NCBI RefSeq assembly: GCF_009498035.1
Contig: NZ_CP034550.1
Location: 2,542,001-2,606,000 of the forward strand
DNA length: 64,000 nt
Reading direction: 5' to 3'
From: Saccharothrix syringae
GTDB taxonomy: Bacteria > Actinomycetota > Actinomycetes > Mycobacteriales > Pseudonocardiaceae
Shown here: positions 31,174-40,164 of the stretch, piece by piece
Layout: each line of letters begins with the position of its first letter
Numbering within the stretch: position 1 is the first letter of the stretch
Notes under the pieces: generated by a model
The model's input: the letters and a program-made list of their open reading frames with translations, nothing else
Database searches by the model: none
What the model was told of the DNA's origin: nothing
Made by a program: the position numbers and the translations under genes

Positions 31174-31189
31174 CTGGGAACGCTCCCAG
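31174..31189 (+). promoter_or_regulatory. CebR-like operator, one mismatch
   Basis: CTGGGAACGCTCCCAG differs at one position from the perfect palindrome CTGGGAGCGCTCCCAG upstream of the LPMO gene. It lies 174 bases before the mannanase start and about 70 bases before its -35, so it would act as an upstream rather than a blocking site, or serve another start site. Confidence 0.7.
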
Positions 31190-31258
31190 TTGCGCTGGAG
31201 GCTTGCCCGAATAAGCCTCGAATAGCCTCTGACCTGCGCTTTCTCCTCAACTTCCCCG

Positions 31259-31287
31259 TTGACACTTAAGCGGTTAATTGCTTGGGT
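31259..31287 (+). promoter_or_regulatory. Mannanase promoter with LacI-type box in spacer
   Basis: TTGACA (31259-31264) is a consensus -35; a weak -10, TTGGGT, lies 17 bases on (31282-31287). The spacer holds TTAAGCGGTTAA (31266-31277), a degenerate form of the GTTAAGCGCTTAAC operator between the CE7 and LacI genes. A repressor there would occlude polymerase directly. Confidence 0.6.
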
Positions 31288-31362
31288 GTGGATGCCTGCC
31301 CCGGGCAGGCGCGCTGCCCTGCGCTCGCAATGTCAGTGTCGACAACCACGCGAGGTACTCCC

Positions 31363-32979
31363 ATGCGCAAGCGATTCGCCTTGGTCGGCGCAGCCGTCGC
31401 CGCCTTGGTCCTCTCACCGCTGACGGTGGTGCCGGCCCAAGCGGCCACCGGCTTCACCGTCGACAACGGCCGCCTCCTCGACGCCAACGGCAACGACTTC
31501 GTGATGCGCGGCGTCAACCACGCGCACACCTGGTACGCGGACCGCACCACCCAGGCGCTCAAGGACATCAAGGCCACCGGCGCCAACACCGTCCGCGTCG
31601 TGCTCTCCAGCGGCGACCGGTGGACCCGCAACGACGCCGCCGACGTCGCCAACGTCATCTCCCAGTGCAAGGCCAACCGCCTGATCTGCGTGCTGGAGGT
31701 GCACGACACCACCGGCTACCAGGAGCAGAGCGGCGCGGTCAGCCTCGACCGCGCGGTCGACTACTGGGTCGCCGTCAAGGGCGCGATGGCGGGCCAGGAG
31801 AAGTACGTCATCCTCAACATCGGCAACGAGCCGTGGGGCAACACCGGTTACACCGGCTGGACCCAGGCCACCAAGGACGCCATCACCCGGCTGCGCGCCA
31901 ACGGCTTCGAGCACACCATCATGGTCGACGCGCCGACCTGGGGCCAGGACTGGGCGTTCACCATGCGCGACAACGCCGCGTCCGTGTTCGCCGCCGACCC
32001 GCAGCGCAACACCGTGTTCTCCATCCACATGTACGGCGTGTTCGACACGGCGGCGGAGATCAACGACTACCTGAACCGGTTCGTCACGGCGAAGCTGCCG
32101 ATCGTGGTCGGCGAGTTCGGCCACGACCACAGCGACGGCAACCCCGACGAGGACACCATCTTCGCCACCACCCAGCAGCTCAAGCTGGGCTACCTGGCCT
32201 GGTCGTGGTCGGGCAACGGCGGCGGCGTCGAGTACCTGGACATGGTGACCAACTTCAACGCCGCCCAGCTGACCAGCTGGGGCCAGCGCGCGGTCAACGG
32301 CGCCAACGGCATCAAGGCCACCTCGCGCGAGGCCAGCGTCTACGGCGGTGGCGGCCCGGTCGACACCACCCCGCCCAGCGCGCCCGGCACCCCGACCGCC
32401 TCGGGCGTCACCTCGTCCTCGGTCACGCTGTCCTGGACCGCCTCCACCGACAACGTCGGCGTCACCGGCTACGACGTCGTCCGCGTCAGCGGCACCACCG
32501 AGACCCCGGTCGCCACCTCCGCGACCGCCAGCACGACGGTCACCGGCCTGACCGCGGGCACCACGTACGGCTTCGCGGTGTACGCGCGCGACGCGGCGGG
32601 CAACCGCTCCGCCCGCTCGAACGCGGTCAGCGTCACCACGCAGACCGGTGGCGGTGGCGGCGGGTGCTCGGTCACCTACAAGGTCACCGGCCAGTGGCAG
32701 GGCGGCTTCCAGGGCGACGTGAAGATCGCCAACACCGGGTCGACCGCGGTCAACGGCTGGACGCTGCGCTGGACCTGGGCCAACGGCCAGACCGTCAGCC
32801 AGTCCTGGGGCGCCACCACGAGCCAGTCCGGCGCCGCGCTGAGCGCGACCAACGTGTCCTACACCGCGAACATCCCGGTGAACGGCTCGGTCGGCTTCGG
32901 CTTCATCGGCACGTGGAACGGCAGCAACGGCGTGCCCACCGCGTTCACGCTCAACGGCGCGTCCTGCGCCACCGCCTAG
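31363..32979 (+). CDS. GH5_8 endo-beta-1,4-mannanase with FnIII and CBM2
   Basis: 538 aa from ATG 31363. Signal peptide MRKRFALVGAAVAALVLSPL ends near AQA-A. The catalytic domain (about 28-330) matches the streptomycete ManA type of GH5 subfamily 8: VMRGVNHAHTWYADRTTQAL, CVLEVHDTTGYQEQ, acid/base Glu156 in NIGNEPWGN, SIHMYGVF and nucleophile Glu251 in VVGEFGHDHSDGNPDEDT. An FnIII domain (SAPGTPTASGVTSSSVTLSW onward) and a C-terminal CBM2 (CSVTYKVTGQWQGGFQGDVK) follow, the same accessory pair as in the LPMO here. It hydrolyses mannan and glucomannan outside the cell. Often mis-annotated as cellulase because of GH5; the HDTTGY and GHDHSDGN motifs point to mannan. Confidence 0.94.
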   Translation: MRKRFALVGAAVAALVLSPLTVVPAQAATGFTVDNGRLLDANGNDFVMRGVNHAHTWYADRTTQALKDIKATGANTVRVVLSSGDRWTRNDAADVANVISQCKANRLICVLEVHDTTGYQEQSGAVSLDRAVDYWVAVKGAMAGQEKYVILNIGNEPWGNTGYTGWTQATKDAITRLRANGFEHTIMVDAPTWGQDWAFTMRDNAASVFAADPQRNTVFSIHMYGVFDTAAEINDYLNRFVTAKLPIVVGEFGHDHSDGNPDEDTIFATTQQLKLGYLAWSWSGNGGGVEYLDMVTNFNAAQLTSWGQRAVNGANGIKATSREASVYGGGGPVDTTPPSAPGTPTASGVTSSSVTLSWTASTDNVGVTGYDVVRVSGTTETPVATSATASTTVTGLTAGTTYGFAVYARDAAGNRSARSNAVSVTTQTGGGGGGCSVTYKVTGQWQGGFQGDVKIANTGSTAVNGWTLRWTWANGQTVSQSWGATTSQSGAALSATNVSYTANIPVNGSVGFGFIGTWNGSNGVPTAFTLNGASCATA

Positions 32980-32988
32980 GAGGCGTCG

Positions 32989-34083
32989 ATGACCAGGAAA
33001 CTCGCGGTGGCGGCGCTGTTCGCCGCACTGGCCACGCTGGTCGGCCTCCTGGTGGCCGCGCCGGGCCGGGCCGCCGTCCAGGTGGCCGCCCCGACCCGGA
33101 TCATGGCGCTCGGCGACTCGATCACCGGGTCGCCGGGCTGCTGGCGCGCCCTGCTGGACCGGGACCTGCGGGCCGCCGGGCACACGAACATCGACTTCGT
33201 GGGCACCCGAGCCGGCGACGGCTGCGGGTTCGCCTACGACGGCGAGAACGAGGGGCACGGCGGCGCGCTGGTCACCACCGTGGCCGACCAGGACCAGCTC
33301 GTGGGCTGGCTGGGCGCCACCAACCCCGACGTCGTGATCATGCACTTCGGCACCAACGACGTGTGGAGCAACCGCTCCACGGCCACCGTCCTGGCCGCCT
33401 ACGGCAAGCTGGTGGACCAGATGCGGGCCAACAACGCGTCGATGAAGGTCATCGTCGCGAAGATCATCCCGATGGCGGCGAGCGCGTGCGCCGAGTGCCC
33501 GCAGCGGGTGGTCGACCTGAACGCGGCCATCCCCGGCTGGGCGGCGGGCAAGTCCACCGCGCGGTCGCCGGTCACCGTGGTCGACCAGTGGACCGGGTTC
33601 GCCACCGGGACCGACACCTACGACGGCGTCCACCCGAACGCCTCCGGCGACCGCAAGATCGCCGACAGGTGGTTCCCGGCCGTGGTGGCCGCGCTGAACG
33701 GCACCACGCCCACGTCCACCACCAGCACGACCACGACGACCACCACTACGACGACGACCACGACCACCTCGACGCCCGGCGGGACGTGCGGCGCGGAGGT
33801 CCGGGTCGTCAACCGGTGGTCGGGCGGCTTCCAGGCGGAGGTCGTCTTCCGCAACCCGGGCACCACGGCCACCCGCGGCTGGGCGGTCCGGTTCGACCTG
33901 GGCGCCGGGCTGACCCTGACCCAGGGCTGGAACGGCTCGTTCACCCAGAGCGGCCGGACCGTGGCGGTGACCAACGCCGGGTGGAACGGCGCGGTCCCGC
34001 CCGCGGGCTCCACCACGGTCGGGTTCACCGGCTCGGGTGACCCGTCCGGCTGGACGCCCACGCCGACCTGCTCGGCGAGCTGA
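32989..34083 (+). CDS. SGNH (CE3-like) esterase with Thr linker and CBM2
   Basis: 364 aa from ATG 32989, ten bases after the mannanase stop, so co-transcribed. A signal peptide ([20 protein letters not shown]) precedes an SGNH/GDSL hydrolase domain: GDSITG with the nucleophile Ser, [21 protein letters not shown] and DGVHPN with the Asp-His pair. The pattern is that of CE3 acetylxylan esterases. A run of about twenty threonines and serines (33,710-33,775) links to a C-terminal CBM2 ([20 protein letters not shown]). It probably deacetylates hemicellulose, including acetylated glucomannan, so that the co-encoded mannanase gains access. Exact substrate is inferred. Confidence 0.88.
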   Translation: MTRKLAVAALFAALATLVGLLVAAPGRAAVQVAAPTRIMALGDSITGSPGCWRALLDRDLRAAGHTNIDFVGTRAGDGCGFAYDGENEGHGGALVTTVADQDQLVGWLGATNPDVVIMHFGTNDVWSNRSTATVLAAYGKLVDQMRANNASMKVIVAKIIPMAASACAECPQRVVDLNAAIPGWAAGKSTARSPVTVVDQWTGFATGTDTYDGVHPNASGDRKIADRWFPAVVAALNGTTPTSTTSTTTTTTTTTTTTTTSTPGGTCGAEVRVVNRWSGGFQAEVVFRNPGTTATRGWAVRFDLGAGLTLTQGWNGSFTQSGRTVAVTNAGWNGAVPPAGSTTVGFTGSGDPSGWTPTPTCSAS

Positions 34084-34089
34084 CCGGGG

Positions 34090-34127
34090 TCCCGCGGTTG
34101 TGCCGGCCGCCAGGTACAACCGCGGGA
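34090..34127 (+). terminator. Terminator after mannanase-esterase operon
   Basis: TCCCGCGGTTGT (34090-34101) pairs perfectly with ACAACCGCGGGA (34116-34127) around 14 bases, six bases after the esterase stop. Confidence 0.85.
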
Positions 34128-34227
34128 TGTGGCTCAGGTCACAAAAAAGCGCGTAGAGAACGCGGTGCCGGCTCCGTCCAGGGGTGCGAGCGCCAAGATG
34201 GGCGCGAACGAGACCGAGGAGCCCGAC

Positions 34228-34632
34228 ATGGCGAAGTTCCTGCTGCTGATGAACTACGGCCCGACCGCCAACTGCGACACCCCCATCTCCGAGTGGGACC
34301 CGTCGGACATCGCGCGGCACATCGCGTTCCAGCAGGATTTCGGGCGCGAGCTGGCCGACAACGGCGAGCTGGTCGACGCGCAGGGCCTGTCAGGGCCCGA
34401 GCTGGCCAAGCGGGTCGTCTCCACCGGCGAGGGCGCGACCGTGGTCACCGACGGCCCGTTCCCCGAGTCCAAGGAGCTGCTGGCCGGCTACTGGCTGGTC
34501 GACACCACGCCCGAGCGCGCCCTGGAGATCGCCGCGAAGGCGTCCGCGGCGCCCGGCCCGAACGGCGTGCCGCTCGGCCAGCCGATCGAGGTGCGCGAGC
34601 TGATGTCGGCGCCCGACACCTCCGACCTGTAG
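34228..34632 (+). CDS. YCII-related (DGPF) protein
   Basis: 134 aa from ATG 34228 behind GAGGAG. The fold is the dimeric ferredoxin-like YCII/DGPF domain: [15 protein letters not shown], a central [20 protein letters not shown] with the DGPF motif, and a terminal [12 protein letters not shown] proteins are characteristically encoded beside ECF42 sigma factors, exactly as here, and their expression depends on that sigma factor. Their enzymatic role is unresolved. The gene is three bases upstream of the sigma factor gene, so both are in one operon. Confidence 0.9.
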   Translation: MAKFLLLMNYGPTANCDTPISEWDPSDIARHIAFQQDFGRELADNGELVDAQGLSGPELAKRVVSTGEGATVVTDGPFPESKELLAGYWLVDTTPERALEIAAKASAAPGPNGVPLGQPIEVRELMSAPDTSDL

Positions 34633-34634
34633 AG

Positions 34635-35840
34635 GTGGTGAGCGGCGTCGTCGAGGACCTGCTGCGCGAGTGCGCGCCGCAGGTCCTCGGCGTGCTCACC
34701 CGCCGGTGCGGTGACTTCGCCCTGGCCGAGGACGCGGTGCAGGAGGCGCTGCTGGCCGCCGCGCGGCACTGGCCGGTGGACGGCGTGCCGGACCACCCGC
34801 GGGCGTGGCTCGTGCGGACCGCCGGGAACCGGCTGACCGACCTGGTCCGCGCCGAGGCCGCGCGCCGCCGCCGCGAGCGGGAGGTGGTGCTGCGCGAACC
34901 GCCGCCCGGCGACGTGGCGGACCGCGACGACACGCTGGTCCTGCTGTTCATGTGCTGCCACCCGGACCTCACGCCCGCGTCGGCCATCGCGCTGACCCTG
35001 CGCGCGGTCGGCGGCCTGACCACGGCCGAGATCGCGCACGCGTTCCTGGTGCCCGAGGCCACCATGGCGCAGCGGATCAGCCGCGCCAAGCGCAAGCTGC
35101 GCGGCGCGGACTTCGCCGTGCCCGGCCCCGACGAGTGGGCACCGCGCCTGCGCTCCGTGCTGCACGTGCTCTACCTGGTCTTCAACGAGGGCTACACCAG
35201 CACCGCGGGCGGCTCGCTGCACCGCGTCGAGCTGTCGGGCGAGGCCATCCGCCTGGCCCGCGCCCTGCACGCCCGGCTGCCCGCGGACGGCGAGGTGGCG
35301 GGCCTGCTGGCGCTCATGCTGCTCACCGACGCCCGCCGCCCCGCCCGCACCCGCCCCGACGGCTCCCTGGTGCCGCTGGCCGAGCAGGACCGGTCGAAGT
35401 GGGACCAGGCGCTGATCGTCGAGGGCGTCGGCCTGATCACCGCGGCGGTCGAGCGCGGTGCCGTCGGCGAGTACCAGGTCCAGGCGGCGATCGCGGCCCT
35501 GCACGACGACGCGCGGCGCGCGGAGGACACCGACTGGCCGCAGATCCTGGGCATGTACGGGCTGCTGGAGCGCATGACCGGCAACCCCGTGGTGTCGCTC
35601 AACCGCGCGATCGCCGTGGCGATGGTCCACGGCCCGGCCGCGGGGCTCGCCCTGGTCGACGAGCTGGCGCCCCGGCTGCCCGGCCACCACCGGCTCGACG
35701 CCGTGCGCGCCCACCTGCACGAGATGGCCGGCGACCCGGAGGCGGCGGTCCGGCACTACCGGGCGGCCGCGGCCCGGACGACGAGCCTGCCGGAGCAGCG
35801 GTACCTGATCGACAAGGCCGCCCGCCTGACCCGTCGGTAA
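34635..35840 (+). CDS. ECF42-type RNA polymerase sigma factor
   Basis: About 401 aa; GTG 34635 or the adjacent GTG 34638 starts it, directly after the DGPF gene. Region sigma2 reads [20 protein letters not shown] through [20 protein letters not shown]; sigma4 reads [20 protein letters not shown] and [11 protein letters not shown]. The remaining 220 residues are the ECF42-specific C-terminal extension ([40 protein letters not shown]), a TPR-like domain needed for activity. ECF42 factors have no anti-sigma factor and activate DGPF genes. A repeat of this autoregulatory wiring is likely here. Signal unknown. Confidence 0.92.
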   Translation: MVSGVVEDLLRECAPQVLGVLTRRCGDFALAEDAVQEALLAAARHWPVDGVPDHPRAWLVRTAGNRLTDLVRAEAARRRREREVVLREPPPGDVADRDDTLVLLFMCCHPDLTPASAIALTLRAVGGLTTAEIAHAFLVPEATMAQRISRAKRKLRGADFAVPGPDEWAPRLRSVLHVLYLVFNEGYTSTAGGSLHRVELSGEAIRLARALHARLPADGEVAGLLALMLLTDARRPARTRPDGSLVPLAEQDRSKWDQALIVEGVGLITAAVERGAVGEYQVQAAIAALHDDARRAEDTDWPQILGMYGLLERMTGNPVVSLNRAIAVAMVHGPAAGLALVDELAPRLPGHHRLDAVRAHLHEMAGDPEAAVRHYRAAAARTTSLPEQRYLIDKAARLTRR

Positions 35841-35853
35841 CCCGGGGGCGGGG

Positions 35854-36162
35854 GTGCGCGTGACCGGGCGCAAGCCCGCCGGGGTGGGGTTCGACGGGCC
35901 GCACGACGAGCTGTGGTGGGTCGAGGAGAAGCCGCGCCGCGAGGAGGGCACCGCCCTGCCGCCCGCGCTGCTGCTGCGCAAGGAGGCGGCGCAGGCGCGG
36001 GAGGCCGCGGGGTGGCGGGGTGCGGCACGTCCCGGCGGCGGGCGGGGCGCGGTCAGGGCCACCACCTCAGGGTGTCCTCGATGGCCTTGGAGATGCGGAC
36101 CAGTGCTTCCGGGCCGCCGATGCGGCGCAGGGTCGGGGCGGTCACGCCCAGCAGGTAGGTGA
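35854..36162 (+). CDS. Possible small or truncated gene
   Basis: A 102-codon frame from GTG. Codons 1-56 (GRKPAGVGFDGPHDELWWVE, then EKPRREEGTALPPALLLRKE) have almost exclusively G/C third positions; from about base 36,040 the pattern fails, where the frame runs into the convergent NTPase gene and becomes its antisense. This looks like the 5' part of a real gene whose 3' end was lost when the present junction formed, or a chance frame. No family recognised. Confidence 0.3.
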   Translation: MRVTGRKPAGVGFDGPHDELWWVEEKPRREEGTALPPALLLRKEAAQAREAAGWRGAARPGGGRGAVRATTSGCPRWPWRCGPVLPGRRCGAGSGRSRPAGR

Positions 36163-39100
36163 AGTGGTCCCGGCCGACCGTCCGGGACGCCGCGTCGAGC
36201 AGCGGCAGGAAGAGGTCCCGGGCCTCGGGCGTCTCGGCGGCCTTCGACACCAGCCCCAGGACGGGGTCGTGGTAGCCGTAGTGGGGTGGCGGGGTCATCT
36301 CGGAGAGGTCGTCCGGTGAGAAGGACACCTTGGACGAGGTGGCCCGGTGCCCGGAGGCGAAGTCCCCGGCCGCGGCGAGGCCGAGTGCCAGCAGTTCCCG
36401 CTGTTCGGTGTCGGTGAAGCGGTCCGCCAGGGTCAGCAGCACCCATGCGCGTGCGCAGTCGTCCTCGATGCGCTTGGCGCTCTCCGCGACCTTGGCCAGC
36501 CCGGCCGGGGTCGCCACGGTCGCCACGTCCAGCAACGCTTCCGGCAGTGGTCGGTCGGCGGTGGTCGCGGCGGCCACGGCCAGGTCCGCCAGTGCGGGGT
36601 CGTGGCGGCCCAGGCCGACCAGCACGCGGATCGACTCCGACGAGCGGGGGGCTCGCCCGACCAGCTCCGCCACGACGAGCCGTTGGTCCTCCGACAACAC
36701 CGGCACCAGTACCGCGAGCACGCGCCAACGGCGGCGTTCGTTGAACCCGAGCGTCCTGTCCAGCACCGCGGCCACCAAGGGACCACGCCTGTCCTCGGGG
36801 ATTCGCCGGAGCAGCGCGGCGGCCGTCCCCAACCCGCGGTAGTCGTCGGGATCGGCCAAGGCGCTGCGCAACGCCGCTTCGACCTGATCCGGGTTCAAGT
36901 CGTCGACCACGTGCACGGCGGCGAAAGCGTGGTCGGCCAACGCCTTCGCCACCCAGGGCGCCTTGTCCGCGGTCGGAATTCGGCGGCTGAGCCAAATCCG
37001 CGTCCTGAGCAGTACCAGTTCGTCATCGAGGGAGTCGACGGCAGCGAGGGCAGCCGACAGGGCCGGGTCGCGAGACGGTGCGGGCATGGCCAGCGCGAGG
37101 CGCACCAGGGCGCGGGCCTGGGCCTCGCCCCTCAGCGCGGTGGTCGCGTTCACCGCCCGGACCAGCAGTTCGGGACGGCGTTCGGCCGGGAAGTGCGGCA
37201 GGAGGTCGACCACCAGTTCCGCGCTGCCGCCCCGGCGGGCCGAGGACAGGACCGCGTCGAACGCGCGCACCGGCAGTTCCGGGTGCCGACCCGCGGAATC
37301 GGTCGAGCAGAGCCGGACGAGCAGGTAGGCCCGGAGGTAGGGGTTGCCGGCCGCCGCGGCGAACTCGACGCCTTCGGCCAGGAGGTCCGCCGGCAGTTCC
37401 CTGCTCAGGGCGAGCAGTTGCACCGCCCGCGTGGTGGGGTTCCCGATGGCCTGGACGGCCTGCCAGGCCAGTCGGACCAACCGGGACCGGCTGGGCTCGG
37501 CGGCCGGGTCGATCGCGGCGTTGAGCACCTGTGCCCTGGCCTCGGGCGAGGTCATGCCCTCGGCGATCTCCACGAGTTGGTCCGTCGTGATGCGGGTGCG
37601 TCGCGCCAGGTCGACCACCACGTCGGCGCGGCGGTGCTCGTCCGGTGTTCCCCCCACCAGGTCCGGTACGGCCGGTTCCCCCTCGGGCGACGGGTGGCCG
37701 GCGATCCCGTGCAGGGCATCGGCGCGCCCGGCGGCATCCGGCCTCGCGGCCGCGAGGTCGGAACTCCGCGCCAGGAGGGCGGACCTGCGCTCAGCCGGCA
37801 GGTGCGCCGCGATGTCCTGCCGGGCTCGCACGCGGTGGGCCGGGGCGTCGATCGCTTCCGCGACCTCCAGCGCGGCGTCCAGGAGCCGGGTGGGCAGGTG
37901 GGGGAGGAGCAGGCGCAGCGCCACGGGGATGTGGTTGGTCGGCAGGTGGCGAACGTGCGTGAGCGCGCGCTCCGGCGTCCAGACCTCGTACTCGACCAGC
38001 GCGGCGATCAACTTGGGCGACAACCTGGCGATGCGCCCGGTGACCGAGGAGGCCATGAGCTGGTAGCGGACGACGTCGGCCAGCGCGGGAGCCGGTCGGC
38101 CCCCCGCCACGGCCGCGTCCACCTCCCGCCGGGCTTCACCGCGCGCCGGCGCCAGGTCCGCCAGGTAGCTGTCGAGGCCGTCGGCCCGGTCGTGCGCGGC
38201 GAACCAGGTGTTGAGCCCGTCCTCCTCGGCCACGAGCAGGCGGTGCAGGTCGGCGACCCGACCCGCCCGCACCAGGTGGCCCGCCAGGTGCCGCAGGGCG
38301 TAGTCGTCGACGTGCGCCGAGCAGTGGTCGGCGATCCGGCCGTGCGCCGCGCGGGTGGCGGCGGCCAGGGTGTCGGCCCACGCGCGTTCGTCGTCGCCGC
38401 CGTCCGCGGGGACCACGCCGTCCAGCAGTTCGCGGAAGCTCGCGTGGTAGATCGCGTACTTCCGCGGCGACTCCTCGGTGGCCGTGAGGAACGGCCTCAG
38501 CTCGTACTGGCACCACTGCCGCACGTCCGCGCCGGTCAACCGGGCCAGGGTGTCGACGTCCAGCGGTTCGGCGGCCGCGTTCAGGGTGGCCAGCAGGGGG
38601 AGCAGGCCGGTTCGCCAGTCGGGGGAGCGGGACCACCTGGTCAGCTGGCCGGTGTAGTAGGCGCGCAGGTTCGACGGCAGGGACGTCAGGTCGTCGGGGC
38701 GGCGGGTGCCGAGCCTGAGCTCGTGCAGCAGGTACCGCAGGTAGATCCACACGCCACCGCAGCGGTCGGCCAGTGCCCGGGCGAGGTCGGGGTCGTCGAC
38801 CACCGACGCCAGGTGGGCGGTCAGGTCGGCGCGGTTGCGCGGGTCGTCCGCCTCGATGCGCACCACCCGCGACGGCGAGTCGCACGCCGGGCGCGCCATC
38901 CCCGTCCGGTAGGTGCCGACGACGTGCACGCCCGGCGGCAGGGTGCGCGGCAGGCCCCACGGCAACCCGGGCCGCTCAGCCTCGTCCGCCCCGTCCACCA
39001 CCAGCACCACGGGACCCCGCTCGGCCGCCGCGCCCAGCAGGGCCTCGAAGCCCTCGGGGGTGTGGGCCCACTCCGGCAGCGCGTCGCCCGGCACCAGGTC

Positions 39101-39481
39101 GGCCAGGTCGAACCGCCGCACCAGTTGGCCCGCCAGGTTCTGCAGGCCGACCCGGACCGCGCCGCCGTTGGCGTACCGGGCGAAGTGCGACAGCCAGCCC
39201 CGTTCGCGCACCAGGTGGGCCGCGAACGCGGTCTTGCCCAGGCCCGCCTCGGCCTCCACCCACAGGTAGCCGCAGGGACCGGCCAGGAACGCGTCCACCT
39301 CGCGCTCCAGCCACGCGCGACCGGTGAAGCCGTCGGACAGGACGTCGTGGAAGACCTTGGCCGGGTCGCGCACCGCCGCGCGCACCGGCACCGACGGCGC
39401 GCCGACGTGCACCGCGCCGATCGAGCCGGCCTGCACGACCGCACCGTGCACGAAGCCACCGACATCGTTGCGCACGTCCAT
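36053..39481 (-). CDS. Large NACHT/STAND-type NTPase with alpha-solenoid
   Basis: 1142 aa from ATG 39481 behind GGGAGGGGG. The N-terminus has a short Gly/Val-rich motif, DVGGFVHGAVVQAGSIGAVH, that I recognise from many actinobacterial STAND proteins. A P-loop NTPase follows: Walker A EAEAGLGKTAFAAHL (about 76-90), Walker B PVVLVVDGADEAE (157-169), and a winged-helix-like region near YAIYHASFRELLDG. Residues ~500-1142 are helical repeats with little sequence conservation (LPAERRPELLVRAVNATTAL; RIPEDRRGPLVAAVLDRTLG), consistent with a HEAT-type sensor solenoid. There is no recognisable effector domain. STAND proteins act as signal-gated switches in immunity or regulation; role here unknown. Monocistronic. 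Confidence 0.82.
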   Translation of the reverse strand: MDVRNDVGGFVHGAVVQAGSIGAVHVGAPSVPVRAAVRDPAKVFHDVLSDGFTGRAWLEREVDAFLAGPCGYLWVEAEAGLGKTAFAAHLVRERGWLSHFARYANGGAVRVGLQNLAGQLVRRFDLADLVPGDALPEWAHTPEGFEALLGAAAERGPVVLVVDGADEAERPGLPWGLPRTLPPGVHVVGTYRTGMARPACDSPSRVVRIEADDPRNRADLTAHLASVVDDPDLARALADRCGGVWIYLRYLLHELRLGTRRPDDLTSLPSNLRAYYTGQLTRWSRSPDWRTGLLPLLATLNAAAEPLDVDTLARLTGADVRQWCQYELRPFLTATEESPRKYAIYHASFRELLDGVVPADGGDDERAWADTLAAATRAAHGRIADHCSAHVDDYALRHLAGHLVRAGRVADLHRLLVAEEDGLNTWFAAHDRADGLDSYLADLAPARGEARREVDAAVAGGRPAPALADVVRYQLMASSVTGRIARLSPKLIAALVEYEVWTPERALTHVRHLPTNHIPVALRLLLPHLPTRLLDAALEVAEAIDAPAHRVRARQDIAAHLPAERRSALLARSSDLAAARPDAAGRADALHGIAGHPSPEGEPAVPDLVGGTPDEHRRADVVVDLARRTRITTDQLVEIAEGMTSPEARAQVLNAAIDPAAEPSRSRLVRLAWQAVQAIGNPTTRAVQLLALSRELPADLLAEGVEFAAAAGNPYLRAYLLVRLCSTDSAGRHPELPVRAFDAVLSSARRGGSAELVVDLLPHFPAERRPELLVRAVNATTALRGEAQARALVRLALAMPAPSRDPALSAALAAVDSLDDELVLLRTRIWLSRRIPTADKAPWVAKALADHAFAAVHVVDDLNPDQVEAALRSALADPDDYRGLGTAAALLRRIPEDRRGPLVAAVLDRTLGFNERRRWRVLAVLVPVLSEDQRLVVAELVGRAPRSSESIRVLVGLGRHDPALADLAVAAATTADRPLPEALLDVATVATPAGLAKVAESAKRIEDDCARAWVLLTLADRFTDTEQRELLALGLAAAGDFASGHRATSSKVSFSPDDLSEMTPPPHYGYHDPVLGLVSKAAETPEARDLFLPLLDAASRTVGRDHFTYLLGVTAPTLRRIGGPEALVRISKAIEDTLRWWP

Positions 39482-39698
39482 CCCGACCCCCTCCCGCAGG
39501 CACGTCGATGATGCCGGCGCCCCGGGCCGGAGCCCGACATCACGAAGTGCGGGCGCGACGATCCGGCCCGCCGGACCGATCGCCGCAGTTGCCCGGCCCC
39601 GCATCAGAAGTCCTGATGATCGACCAAGAAAATCCCCGAACCCACCGCCCGCGGTGTCACTAGCCTCCTGCGGCAAAGTCCGCTCATGGGAGGTCGAC

Positions 39699-40157
39699 AT
39701 GTCACGTGAACGCGCGGGAGATCGGTTGCGCCGCAACGTCCGGGCCGGGGTCGCGGCGCTCGCGGTCGCGGTGCTGGGGATCACGACGGTGGGCGTCACC
39801 GAGGCCGCGGCCGCGGCCGCCCCGGTCGCCCGGTGCAGCTACGTGGTCACGGGCCAGTGGCAGGACGAGTTCTCGGCCGACGTCACCATCTTCAACGACG
39901 GGCCGCAGATCGACGGCTGGGTGGTGCGGTGGACGGTCAGCGTCCCGACGCGGCTGGGCAGCGTCTGGTCGGCGGTCATGGTCAACCGGAGGCGGACGAT
40001 GATCGCGGTACCCGTGTCCAGGAACCGGGTGATCCCGGCGGGGGGCTCGACGACTTTCGGGTGGACCGCCTCGGCGCCCGTCGCGGAGGTGCCGACGGAC
40101 CTGACGATCAACGGGGTGCCCTGCCCGGCCGACGGGGGCGTTCCCGACCAGGGGTGA
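39699..40157 (+). CDS. Secreted stand-alone CBM2-like domain
   Basis: 152 aa from ATG 39699, five bases after GGGAGG. A signal peptide (AGVAALAVAVLGITTVGVTE, cleavage after AAAAAA) is followed only by a carbohydrate-binding module family 2 fold: CSYVVTGQWQDEFSADVTIF, DGWVVRWTVS, SVWSAVMVNRRRT, TTFGWTASAPV and a closing cysteine in INGVPC, the usual end-to-end disulfide. Two of the CBM2 surface tryptophans seem retained (QWQ, GWVVRW). No catalytic domain is present. It could coat cellulose or chitin, aid adhesion, or be the remnant of a larger enzyme; it is followed head-on by the SARP gene. Confidence 0.78.
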   Translation: MSRERAGDRLRRNVRAGVAALAVAVLGITTVGVTEAAAAAAPVARCSYVVTGQWQDEFSADVTIFNDGPQIDGWVVRWTVSVPTRLGSVWSAVMVNRRRTMIAVPVSRNRVIPAGGSTTFGWTASAPVAEVPTDLTINGVPCPADGGVPDQG

Positions 40158-40164
40158 CCGCGGG

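Larger units (their letters stand above)
30908..31362. other. 455-base regulatory spacer before mannanase gene
   Basis: Contains three tandem 14-base repeats (30915-30956), a looser repeat zone with tcgcccggtgc and gtccgtt motifs (about 31,031-31,111), a one-mismatch CebR box (31174-31189) and a promoter with a second LacI-type box (31259-31287). No coding frame is supported. Confidence 0.6.

Noticed and set aside
31363..32979. Annotation of the GH5 protein as cellulase
   Set aside because: The HDTTGY, GEFGHDHSDGN and WYADRTTQ motifs and overall pattern match GH5 subfamily 8 mannanases, not endoglucanases.
36347..39511. A 1054-codon plus-strand frame opposite the STAND NTPase
   Set aside because: Low-complexity Arg/Gln/His/Val composition and no motifs; the opposite strand has Walker motifs and a good start, so this is a shadow frame.
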